Positions 22,740-29,233 of a stretch of 31,709 nt of DNA are shown one piece after another. The translations under genes were made by a program, and so were the position numbers. The stretch is from a virus, in the IMG/VR virus record IMGVR_UViG_3300032235_000232, positions 1 to 31,709 of that record. The stretch is one strand, 5' to 3'. Positions within the stretch are counted from its first letter, which is position 1. Each line of letters starts with the position of its first letter. A model generated the notes under the pieces. The model was given only the letters and a program-made list of their open reading frames with translations, did no database searches and had not been told where the DNA came from.

Positions 22740-23046
22740 TCGCACGATTTTCGTTGCATCGCTTGTGCGATGGCATCAAAGGCGAGGTCGGGTCGCCGGG
22801 CCTGACGTGGTCAGCGTGCAGTGAGTGCGGGTGCGATCGGTCTGCGAGGTAGTCGATCGGCTGGCCGCACAGCCAGCAGGGTGCTTCTATGCGCTGAGCT
22901 TCACGCCGAAGCGCAGCTCGTCTTGTCTTGTAGTCGCCCTGGTATTGGGGACGTGCACGATGTCGTGCGATGTTGCGTTGCGATGTGCATCGCTTGCAGC
23001 GAGCAGCGTTAGCAATTGCACCACAGTCGAGGCAAGGCTTCGACAT
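22705..23046 (-). CDS. HNH endonuclease
   Basis: A 113-residue nuclease. Zinc-binding pairs C5/C8 and C17/C20, then C57-x-x-C60 (CWLCG). The HNH core is HADHVRPGDP with H80, then SHKRCNENR (93-101) with C97 and N98. HNH proteins next to terS in HK97-like phages stimulate cos cleavage by terminase. ATG 23046 is preceded by AAGGTGG. Its end lies in the 12-pair inverted repeat. Confidence 0.88.
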   Translation of the reverse strand: MSKPCLDCGAIANAARCKRCTSQRNIARHRARPQYQGDYKTRRAALRREAQRIEAPCWLCGQPIDYLADRSHPHSLHADHVRPGDPTSPLMPSHKRCNENRAMHKNPETNRFF

Positions 23047-23125
23047 TGCTGCCACCTTGTGTGTGTACGACAAAGGCGCCGCCGCTCGTGCGGTCGACGC
23101 CTAGTTGACGCACAGGGTACACGCT

Positions 23126-23168
23126 GAACCAACGCAAACGCAAACCACACCAAGCGTGCGTTGGGTTC
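23126..23168. repeat. hairpin upstream of the HNH gene
   Basis: GAACCAACGCA pairs with TGCGTTGGGTTC (11 pairs, one bulged G) around 20 bases. Further left-to-right, TGTAACCA occurs twice in tandem just before the stop of the upstream gene. The 144-base gap has no gene. Could be a terminator/attenuator separating early and late genes, or part of the packaging region. Confidence 0.4.
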
Positions 23169-23190
23169 TGCGTTGTAACCATGTAACCAT

Positions 23191-23724
23191 TCACGCAACC
23201 TCTTCGTCTGTTTGTGTGAGCAGCGCGCGCCGTCGCTCGAGCATCCAGTCGCCGCGCTCAAGTGTGGAGCGCCGGCTGTCTTGGTAGCACGCAAGACACA
23301 GACCGGCGCGCAGGCGATCGTTGTGCGTGCCTGAGCAGTACGTCGAGCAGGCGACGCAGTCGCCGCCGCTGGCGGTTCGTCGTGGCTTGACGCCGCCTTC
23401 GTGGTGATTGTCCGACGGTGCGCCCCATCGGGTGACGATGTCGTGCAGCACTGTTGCTTGGTTGAGCATTTGGCGGGTGGTCTTGATGAGCAGCTGCAGT
23501 TCGTGGGCTGCTGGGTCGGGCTGGTCGAGGTAGCGATCGAGTCCTGGTGGATTGCCGGCAGCGTCGAGTCGTGGCGCTCCCCCGCCGCCTGTCGCTGTTG
23601 GGTAGCCAGGCTGAGCATCTCGCAGGTTGGCGAGGCAGTCGCCGAGGTGGATCTGCATCGCTGAGAGTCTGGCGATGATCTCGAGGTGCTGGCGCTTGAG
23701 TTCGGGTGATGAGGTTCGGGTCAT
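23191..23724 (-). CDS. phage protein with C-terminal zinc finger
   Basis: A 177-residue protein. N-terminal helix RQHLEIIARLSAMQIHLGDCL, a flexible Gly/Pro region (40-65), a helical middle (HELQLLIKTTRQMLNQATVL), then a four-Cys finger: CVAC, C about four residues on, and CLACY after RLRAG. Ends in a basic helix. ATG preceded by GGAG. It lies between primase-helicase and HNH genes. Similar zinc-finger proteins occur near packaging genes in actinophages; no defined role. Confidence 0.6.
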   Translation of the reverse strand: MTRTSSPELKRQHLEIIARLSAMQIHLGDCLANLRDAQPGYPTATGGGGAPRLDAAGNPPGLDRYLDQPDPAAHELQLLIKTTRQMLNQATVLHDIVTRWGAPSDNHHEGGVKPRRTASGGDCVACSTYCSGTHNDRLRAGLCLACYQDSRRSTLERGDWMLERRRALLTQTDEEVA

Positions 23725-23733
23725 GGTGGGCTC

Positions 23734-25920
23734 CTAGATCAGATCGGGCAGGTCGGGATTGGGGTCATCGTCGGGGTCTTGTTCGTGCTCTTCTGGGTGG
23801 TCCTGTCGCACTGCGCCGACTACGTCGGACGCACCGCGCCACTTGGACTCGCTGACAGGTGCGCCACTTGGGGTGTCAACCGCGCCAGTCTGCGATCCCT
23901 TGCCCCCCTTGACCGCGCCACCCGCGCCACTTTCAAGGGCTACCGCGCCACCGTTTTGCTGGCGCGGTACCGCGCCACCGTCGATTTCACCGCGCCGGCG
24001 CGGTTGAGCCTCAACTATTTCGTCGAGGATCGAGCGGTGATCGGCCGAGTCTTTGAGCATCTTGAGCGCTTGGCAGACCAGGCGGCGAGACAAGGTGCCT
24101 TTCATCAAAGCGACCGCATGGTTCTGTGAATCGCCAGCAACCACGCCGGCAGCTTTGAGCAGTTCCATGTTCTGAGCAGTGCCGTCGGGATAGGTGGCAG
24201 CGTTGCGGTCGATCTCGTAGGAGTAGCCGTCGTCGGTGGTGATGCGTTGAATCTTCACCTCTTGCGGCACCCATGCGATGCGAGAGTGTGTGCGCTCGAG
24301 GCGCACGCCTTCGCCTTGCTTGGAGTCGGTGCGGGTAAGCCGCCAGACCAGGTCGACGTCGTCGTTCTTGGCTGATGATCCTCGCTGGCCTTTGCTGGTG
24401 TCTTTGCCTGAATGGTCGGTGCGTAGGTAGGTGACGCCCTTGGCTTTCAGGGCGAGCCCTGTGTGGCGGTAGAACGCGCGCACGGTGTCGGCTGAGTCTT
24501 CGTCGCCTTCCACGGCACGGCCGAAGGTGTCGATGATCGCGAGCTGCGCCCCGGTCTTGTCGATGAGTCCCAAGATGGCGTTGGCACCTTCTCGAGTGTC
24601 GAGCGGTGGCAACGATGGCAGCAACGCATAGTGCAGCCGAGACAGGTCGTCGTCGGGTCCGTAGCCGAGCTCACCGAGTCGCTCGAGCAGATCGGCTTCG
24701 GTCATCTCGTAATCCAGATAGAGAACGTCAACCTGTTCGGCTCGGCGCTGGCCAAGCACACGCCGACCGGTGGCCGTGGCTGCTGCGACTGCCAGCACGA
24801 TCGTCGACTTGCCCGCCTTGGCTGGCGCGTAGAGGGCAATGGCTCTGCCCTTCGGGATCACTGGATAGGCCAGCCACTCTTCGTCGGCGTGGTCTTGGTG
24901 CCAGAACTTCTGCCAGTCGACCAGGTGCGCCAGTTCGACGCGATCGGTCGGCGTCGGGGTCACATCGTGCGCATCGTCGTGCGTTATCTCGGTGACGCTG
25001 ATGGAATCAAGCAAAGCGTTCACCGGTGCCATGTCCAGCTCATAGAGACGTGACGCAGCTGCACTGCGATCGCCCTGGTGATGGCGACAGGCGTAGTAGC
25101 CGAAGCGTGAGTAGCTGCCCTCAGGTAGCCAAGCGATCGAGCTCGAGAACACTGTCAACTGACCGCCGCCGCCGTGGCCGACTGTGGCGCTGATTCCTTC
25201 GCGCGCGTCCTTACCTGGTCGCACCCAGCGCTGCTCGCCATCGGGCATGGTCTGTGCCAGCGTCCAGCCGTCGCTGCTGAGCAGCTGTGCCCATGTGGTC
25301 TGCTCGTTGTATCTCGCAGCCACTGAGTCTGAGTCGCTGTGCTGCGAAGGTTGCGAAGGTTGCGAAGGCTCAGCGCGCGCCGTCAGTAACTCGACCAGCC
25401 ACTTCGGTGCGCGCGCGATCTCGCCGATCTCTCCGCCGTCCCACTCATAGGGTCGACCGTTGGGGTGGATCGTTGGCGGTGCCACGCACTGGCCACCTTC
25501 GCCACGAATGTCGAGACCAGGGCCGAGCGCCGTCGATGCGTTGTTTCTGATGCTCACGCCAGCCGGCATGAGGAAGTAGCGATGCTGGCCACCTGAGCCA
25601 GTGAGCACCGTGGCCGTGTCGGGCAGTGGTCCGTACTGCAGCTCTAAGTCGGCAAGGGTTTCGTCGCCTGCCTTGTCGCCGCTCACGTCGATGTCGAGGG
25701 CGAAGATCGTGCCGCCAGTAGCAATGCCGACGCCGTGGTCTGAATAGAGACCGGTGAACCAGTTCTCGATCGTCGGCTTGTCGGTGGTGGCGTGGTTCTG
25801 CCAGCCACTCATCGGCGGTCGCTTCTCCCCTGGCTTGATCGGCAGCACCGGCAGACCGTGCTCGGCGTAGTCGAGTGCGTGGGCGAGCACGTTGGTATCG
25901 AACGACTCCAGCGCTGTCAT
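23734..25920 (-). CDS. primase-polymerase / replicative helicase fusion
   Basis: A 728-residue replication protein. Residues 10-175 are a bifunctional primase-polymerase domain: LDYAEHGLPVLPIKPGEKRP, catalytic D76-x-D78 (ALDIDV), SGGQHRYF with H113 and GLDIRGEGGQCVAPPT with D137. Residues 340-560 are a RecA-like ATPase of the RepA/DnaB type: APAKAGKST (Walker A, about 365-373), VLYLDYE (Walker B), AIIDTFGR and RTDHSGKD. The last 90 residues are low-complexity, with repeated GGAV, encoded by a DNA repeat array. ATG 25920 overlaps the upstream TGA. Confidence 0.88.
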   Translation of the reverse strand: MTALESFDTNVLAHALDYAEHGLPVLPIKPGEKRPPMSGWQNHATTDKPTIENWFTGLYSDHGVGIATGGTIFALDIDVSGDKAGDETLADLELQYGPLPDTATVLTGSGGQHRYFLMPAGVSIRNNASTALGPGLDIRGEGGQCVAPPTIHPNGRPYEWDGGEIGEIARAPKWLVELLTARAEPSQPSQPSQHSDSDSVAARYNEQTTWAQLLSSDGWTLAQTMPDGEQRWVRPGKDAREGISATVGHGGGGQLTVFSSSIAWLPEGSYSRFGYYACRHHQGDRSAAASRLYELDMAPVNALLDSISVTEITHDDAHDVTPTPTDRVELAHLVDWQKFWHQDHADEEWLAYPVIPKGRAIALYAPAKAGKSTIVLAVAAATATGRRVLGQRRAEQVDVLYLDYEMTEADLLERLGELGYGPDDDLSRLHYALLPSLPPLDTREGANAILGLIDKTGAQLAIIDTFGRAVEGDEDSADTVRAFYRHTGLALKAKGVTYLRTDHSGKDTSKGQRGSSAKNDDVDLVWRLTRTDSKQGEGVRLERTHSRIAWVPQEVKIQRITTDDGYSYEIDRNAATYPDGTAQNMELLKAAGVVAGDSQNHAVALMKGTLSRRLVCQALKMLKDSADHRSILDEIVEAQPRRRGEIDGGAVPRQQNGGAVALESGAGGAVKGGKGSQTGAVDTPSGAPVSESKWRGASDVVGAVRQDHPEEHEQDPDDDPNPDLPDLI
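23833..24004. repeat. iteron-like array with palindromes, candidate replication origin
   Basis: ACCGCGCCA occurs on the plus strand at 23833, 23879, 23912, 23942 and 23969, with variants at 23921 (CCCGCGCCA) and 23989. Inverted copies at 23960-23968 and 23997-24004 create the perfect palindromes TGGCGCGGTACCGCGCCA (23960-23977) and ACCGCGCCGGCGCGGT (23989-24004). GCGCCACTTGG also recurs at 23836 and 23861. The copies fall in different codon frames of the overlapping gene (starts at 23833 and 23989 versus the others), so protein repeat alone does not explain them. Confidence 0.65.
25343..25369. repeat. three tandem nine-base units inside the primase-helicase gene
   Basis: TGCGAAGGT, TGCGAAGGT and TGCGAAGGC follow each other. 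On the coding strand they spell a Pro-Ser-Gln repeat in the linker after the primase domain. Likely a simple linker expansion. Confidence 0.8.
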
Positions 25921-26204
25921 GCGATCTGACTGTTCTTGATTCGTTCCAATCGAGGGCAATCGTCGTCGTGAACAACATTGACATGCATGATGTTTGAGTT
26001 TGGATCTTGTTCGGGGACAGTTTGATAGGCATCACATTCTTCGCACCCACCCGGAATCTGAAACTGATCAAGCAATGCACTCAGATTGTGAAGTGCTTCG
26101 TTGGTGTTGTCAGCAAATGAGAAACTCAAATCAATCAGAGACTTGACTTGATTCTCAGCGTCTAGAAGGCGCTTGCGTTTTCCAAAGTTTGGTCGATTGC
26201 TCAT
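25917..26204 (-). CDS. unknown small protein with Cys/His motif
   Basis: A 95-residue protein. A helical N-terminal half (FGKRKRLLDAENQVKSLID, TNEALHNLSALLDQF) is followed by GGCEECDAY and, later, HDDDCPRL, a possible CxxC...HxxxC zinc site. ATG 26204 overlaps the upstream stop (TGATG); a GTG just before is an alternative. Codons use A and T more than the neighbours, so it may be a recent acquisition. No family recognised. Confidence 0.6.
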   Translation of the reverse strand: MSNRPNFGKRKRLLDAENQVKSLIDLSFSFADNTNEALHNLSALLDQFQIPGGCEECDAYQTVPEQDPNSNIMHVNVVHDDDCPRLERIKNSQIA

Positions 26205-26575
26205 CACGCCACGTCCCGGTTCAGATCGTCAAGTTGCTTGATGACTTTCTTGAACGCTTTGCGCACCTTCAACTGATCGCGCTGCATGTCGATGAGGATC
26301 TCCCAGTCGTCTTTGCTGGTCATGCGGTCGACCATGACCTCGAGCGCGCAATTGCGTTGGTCAAGTTCTTCGATGCGTGCCAGCAGCTCGTCGATGCGGT
26401 CGGCTGATGTGTCGGCGGTGACATTGGCCAGCGTGGTCATCATGTCGTAGCGCGCCTGCAGCTCGTAGATGGCGTCAAGTGCTCTGCCGGCGTCGAGCAC
26501 CATGTCGTCGACGTGTGGCCAGAAGCGCTGCAGCTTCAGCCCTGCGATTGCCTGCTCGATCTCTTCGTTGTTCAT
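26204..26575 (-). CDS. helical/coiled-coil protein, unknown
   Basis: A 123-residue, mostly alpha-helical protein with heptad-like stretches (TSADRIDELLARIEELDQRN; DMQRDQLKVRKAFKKVIKQL). No catalytic motif. The start overlaps the HTH gene's stop (ATGA) and its stop overlaps the next ATG. Part of the replication operon and possibly a partner of the primase-helicase. Confidence 0.6.
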   Translation of the reverse strand: MNNEEIEQAIAGLKLQRFWPHVDDMVLDAGRALDAIYELQARYDMMTTLANVTADTSADRIDELLARIEELDQRNCALEVMVDRMTSKDDWEILIDMQRDQLKVRKAFKKVIKQLDDLNRDVA

Positions 26576-27171
26576 GCTGCCTCCCGTGCTAGTTGCCTGT
26601 AATGACTGCGAGCCTCTGCGGCCATGCGTCGGTCTTCGATGATTCGGAACATCTCTCGCTCGTGCAGCTGCTCAATGGCGCGCGCGTTCTTCGCTGTGAC
26701 CTTGTTGGGCTGCAGCTGCAGCGCTGGTCGTTGCGCCTTTGAGCCGATGGCCTTGGCGATCGCTTGCTTCGTCCAGCCGTGCTTGAGCAGATCGTCGATG
26801 AGTCGCCAGGTCTGCTTTGCGTCGATAAAGGCACCGTCTGAGGCTTTCGATCGGCCAACTCCGAGGATCTTGTCGGCGGTTTGTGGTCGACACTTGGTTC
26901 GGTTGCCTTTGCGCAACTCTTCAATCGCTGACACTGAGATGCCGGTGAGCTGACTAACTCGTCGCTTGCCGATACCGACCTTGCTGAGCCAAAGCAGATG
27001 CTCGCGCGCTTCGGTGGCGTCGATGAATGCGGGCGTCGGCTCTTCAAAGCCGTAGCGCACTCGGCGTGCTTGGCGATCGCGCTGGCGTGCATAGGTGCGG
27101 TTGGTGTTGGTGCACGGTTCGCACCGACACTTCTCGACGACATACTTCGCCCGTGTGCCGTGCTCCCTCAT
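26572..27171 (-). CDS. helix-turn-helix DNA-binding protein with Cys-rich N-terminus
   Basis: A 199-residue basic protein. The N-terminus HGTRAKYVVEKCRCEPC is nearly the same motif as the C-terminal tail of the phage WhiB protein. Two HTH-like regions follow: VGIGKRRVSQLTGISVSAIE (about 66-85) and HGWTKQAIAKAIGSK (about 130-144). The C-terminal third is a basic helix. Likely a transcription regulator of early or late genes. Overlaps both neighbours by four bases. Confidence 0.7.
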   Translation of the reverse strand: MREHGTRAKYVVEKCRCEPCTNTNRTYARQRDRQARRVRYGFEEPTPAFIDATEAREHLLWLSKVGIGKRRVSQLTGISVSAIEELRKGNRTKCRPQTADKILGVGRSKASDGAFIDAKQTWRLIDDLLKHGWTKQAIAKAIGSKAQRPALQLQPNKVTAKNARAIEQLHEREMFRIIEDRRMAAEARSHYRQLAREAA

Positions 27172-27362
27172 CGCGCGCGGTGCTTTGATCGCAGCGGGTA
27201 GTGACGGTGCGGCTCTTGCCCTGGTGCGTACTCAAGCACGCTGGTGATGCCGTTCTTGTAGGTGAAGCGCAGCGTGCCAATGGGTTGGCCATCGTTGCCT
27301 TCAATGGTGAGCGTTTCGGGCGGGTCCGGCAGTGAGGTCTTGCTGATCTTTATCGATGGCAT
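27168..27362 (-). CDS. small beta-rich protein, unknown
   Basis: A 64-residue protein with alternating strands (SIKISKTS, ETLTIEGNDG, GTLRFTYKNGITSVLEY) and a basic His/Arg tail. Coupled to both neighbours (TAATG before, ATGA after). No family recognised. Confidence 0.55.
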   Translation of the reverse strand: MPSIKISKTSLPDPPETLTIEGNDGQPIGTLRFTYKNGITSVLEYAPGQEPHRHYPLRSKHRAR

Positions 27363-27562
27363 TAGATGTCCCCGTGGTGGTCGATGGTGCTGGTGTGTGT
27401 CTCAACTACTGCTCGGCAGTCGTTGCAGCGGTAGGTCAAGCGATCGCGCGTGCGACCGTCGTGGCCGAAGTCGGTGAGCGGCAGATAGCGCCAGCACTTC
27501 GCGCAGCGCTTTGTCTCGTCGGCGTCGAAAGCTGTGAGGAATGCGTCGAGGATCTCGCCCAT
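27362..27562 (-). CDS. small zinc-ribbon protein
   Basis: A 66-residue protein with CAKCWRYLPLTDFGHDGRT and YRCNDC: two CxxC pairs separated by about 20 residues with Leu-x-x-Phe between. This is the zinc ribbon common in phages and in HNH-associated proteins, but no HNH residues follow. ATG 27562 overlaps the stop of the Rpf-like gene (TGATG), and its TAA overlaps the next gene. Probably nucleic-acid or protein binding. Confidence 0.6.
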   Translation of the reverse strand: MGEILDAFLTAFDADETKRCAKCWRYLPLTDFGHDGRTRDRLTYRCNDCRAVVETHTSTIDHHGDI

Positions 27563-28095
27563 CAGAGCCAGCCAAAGCGTCGACTGCAGCCAGGCCATGC
27601 GCCGTAGCCGGAACTAGCTAGGACTCGCTCAGCGATGTCGATCTGTTGTTCTCGGCTTGCTTCCCACGGGTGAGGTGCGAACTCTCCCCCGCCGAATGAC
27701 AGCCAGGTCGAGTAGCTGCGCTGGTGCATAAACTGCAGACCGCCGCCGAAACCGTTGCCGGTGTTCGCTGACCAGTTGCCGCCTGTCTCGCACTGTGCGA
27801 GTTGATCCCAGCGACTGCCGTCGCCTACGTCGTAGTTCGGTGCCGTTCGTGGCGCAGCTGCGGTCGTCGTTGTCGTAATCGAGACCAGGTAAGCGTCGAG
27901 GTCGGCGAGGGCTTGGCCGGCAGCGGCGTGGAAGTCATAGCCAGCAGCTGTCGCTGCATCAAGTGTGAGCGGTGGCGTCTGTTGCGCTTCTGCTGGTGCG
28001 CTGCAGCGTCCCAGCGCAAAGGCTGCGCCGAGTAGGGCGATCACAGCGACGCATCCTGCGGCGGTTCTTCGGTGGTCAATTCGGGCTTCATCCAT
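27562..28095 (-). CDS. Rpf-domain secreted cell-wall lytic enzyme
   Basis: A 177-residue protein. A basic n-region (DHRRTAAG) and hydrophobic segment (about 12-29) form a signal peptide or anchor, followed by a Thr/Ala linker. Residues 95-177 are the resuscitation-promoting-factor fold: WDQLAQCETGGNW with catalytic E103, NTGNGFGGGLQF, and a closing Cys (C102 and C170, the usual disulphide). Such enzymes cut the glycan backbone. ATG 28095 has GAGGA eight bases before and gives the charged signal region; GTG 28044 (overlapping a TGA) is an alternative. It lies among early genes, far from the lysis cassette. Confidence 0.8.
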   Translation of the reverse strand: MDEARIDHRRTAAGCVAVIALLGAAFALGRCSAPAEAQQTPPLTLDAATAAGYDFHAAAGQALADLDAYLVSITTTTTAAAPRTAPNYDVGDGSRWDQLAQCETGGNWSANTGNGFGGGLQFMHQRSYSTWLSFGGGEFAPHPWEASREQQIDIAERVLASSGYGAWPGCSRRFGWL

Positions 28096-28226
28096 CGTGC
28101 TATTCCTCGGTTCTTTCTGGTGCAAGGTGCGCAAAGCACGCCAAGCACTGGTCGGGGTGTCGAGTAGGCGTCACCGCAGATCGGGCAGCGCCAGTTGTTG
28201 CTCAGTGGCTGAGTGCGTGTCGCCAT
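28041..28226 (-). CDS. small zinc-finger protein
   Basis: A 61-residue protein with CPICGDAY and CAPCTRKNRG, two CxxC pairs about 18 residues apart, and an acidic tail. It overlaps the Rpf-like gene by 55 bases and the preceding gene by 25. No strong ribosome site. Probable gene in the early series; function unknown. Confidence 0.5.
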   Translation of the reverse strand: MATRTQPLSNNWRCPICGDAYSTPRPVLGVLCAPCTRKNRGIARWMKPELTTEEPPQDASL

Positions 28227-28438
28227 GCGCTCAGCAGGTCGTTGATCGCTTCACGCTGCGTGGGATCGTTGGCAGCGATGCGTGCGAGGTAGTCGGCGAG
28301 TCGTTGCCCGGTTCGTCCGATGCGGCCAAGGTCGGCAAGCGTCTGAAGTAGGACGCGCTCGTTGCGTTCCTTGTCGGCAGCGAGCAGTCGATCTATGTCT
28401 GCCAGCGCGCGCGCATAGGGGTCGGGTCCGTGTTGCAT
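28202..28438 (-). CDS. small helical protein, unknown
   Basis: A 78-residue protein from ATG 28438: charged helices ALADIDRLLAADKERNERVL and LADYLARIAANDPTQREA. The ORF is open further upstream, but that part is a shadow of another small gene. It starts in a TGATG overlap. No family recognised. Confidence 0.55.
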   Translation of the reverse strand: MQHGPDPYARALADIDRLLAADKERNERVLLQTLADLGRIGRTGQRLADYLARIAANDPTQREAINDLLSAWRHALSH

Positions 28439-28614
28439 CAGACGATGCGTCCAGTGCGTAGGCCGGTGGCTGATGCGATGCGCCTGAGTGCTTCGCTTGC
28501 TTCGGTGCTTGACCACAGTGGCGGAGTGATGGTGATGCGCTCTGCGCCCTGGGCTACTTCGACGAAGTAGTTGCCGATCTTGTCTTTGATGATGTTGAGG
28601 TGCGGTTCTTGCAC
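28438..28614 (-). CDS. 58-residue protein, unknown
   Basis: An ORF from GTG 28614-28612 to TGA 28440-28438, preceded by AAGGAA at proper spacing. The peptide (QEPHLNIIKDKIGNYFVEVA, then ITITPPLWSSTEASEALRR) has a beta-hairpin-like first half and a C-terminal helix. It is coupled to the next gene (TGATG). A long hairpin ends 20 bases before its start codon, which may control it. Confidence 0.6.
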   Translation of the reverse strand: MQEPHLNIIKDKIGNYFVEVAQGAERITITPPLWSSTEASEALRRIASATGLRTGRIV

Positions 28615-28633
28615 GCTGTTCCTTCAAGAGATC

Positions 28634-28677
28634 GCAGGGCATCGAGTCGCCAAGGAGGGTGAGACTCGATGCCCTGC
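28634..28677. promoter_or_regulatory. 15-pair perfect hairpin before the 58-residue protein gene
   Basis: GCAGGGCATCGAGTC pairs with GACTCGATGCCCTGC around a 14-base loop. It ends 20 bases upstream of the GTG start and next to the ribosome site. The lack of a T-run argues for an RNA processing, attenuation or stability role rather than simple termination. Confidence 0.6.
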
Positions 28678-28703
28678 TGCTGTGGTTGGCAGGTAAGAAA
28701 GTG

Positions 28704-28735
28704 GGGTCGGCGCGGCCCTTCAGACGCGCCGACCC
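28704..28735 (-). terminator. rho-independent-like terminator after the SSB-like gene
   Basis: GGGTCGGCGCG pairs with CGCGCCGACCC (11 pairs, ten-base loop). On the minus strand the stem is followed by CACTTTCTT, a moderately T-rich tract. It lies 52 bases past the stop codon of the gene at 28787. Confidence 0.6.
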
Positions 28736-28786
28736 ATACGGCGCACGCAGCCATTCGTAGGGGGAGCAGCTGCTTGTGTGCCCGAA

Positions 28787-29203
28787 CTAGATGAGATCGC
28801 CGACGACTGCGGTGGCTGCCTTGTATTGCGCAGACCAGGTCTTCGCCGGGCTCATGCCCTTTGTCTTGGAGGGCTCTTCGCCGGTCCACTTGATTGCTAG
28901 GGTGCCGCCGGTCAGCGTGTCGCCAGCGGTGACGCCTGCAGCTCGCAGCGCTTCCTTCACGGCTCCGAGTTGGAAGCCCTTGCAGAAGAATCGAGTCTCA
29001 TCGCCCGTGTCGGGATCGGTGCCGCTGAACACGAACTGCCACTTGGCGTCGCCGTTGGGCCACGTCTGTGGCTCGCCGGTGACGAAGTCGGTCACCTGTC
29101 GCTTCTCAACGTCGTCGATGACGATGCGGCGCACGTCGCCGATGGCGTCCCACTTTGCTGATGGTCCGCCTGAGCGGGTGAGTTCTCCGATGAGGTCTGT
29201 CAT
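28787..29203 (-). CDS. possible ssDNA-binding (OB-fold) protein
   Basis: A 138-residue protein: DAIGDVRRIVIDDVEKRQVTD, then WPNGDAKWQFVFSGTDPDTGDE, RFFCKGFQLGAVKEALRAAG and LTGGTLAIKWTGE. The strand order and the GxxxxAVKEALRAAG helix resemble a conserved actinophage protein family with an expected OB-fold, often near recombination genes. It lies after the Cas4/RecB-like nuclease. ATG with GCAGGAC upstream. The fold is inferred from pattern only. Confidence 0.5.
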   Translation of the reverse strand: MTDLIGELTRSGGPSAKWDAIGDVRRIVIDDVEKRQVTDFVTGEPQTWPNGDAKWQFVFSGTDPDTGDETRFFCKGFQLGAVKEALRAAGVTAGDTLTGGTLAIKWTGEEPSKTKGMSPAKTWSAQYKAATAVVGDLI

Positions 29204-29233
29204 TTTGTAGTCCTGCTTTCTTGTGTTGGTTGG

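Noticed and set aside
25343-25369. Tandem repeats as a CRISPR or origin element
   Set aside because: Three nine-base units in one codon frame are explained by a Pro-Ser-Gln linker. No CRISPR-like spacing is seen anywhere.
28041-28044. GTG 28044 as start of the Rpf-like gene
   Set aside because: The GTGA overlap fits the genome style, but the signal sequence would lose its basic region, while ATG 28095 has a good ribosome site. Kept only as an alternative.
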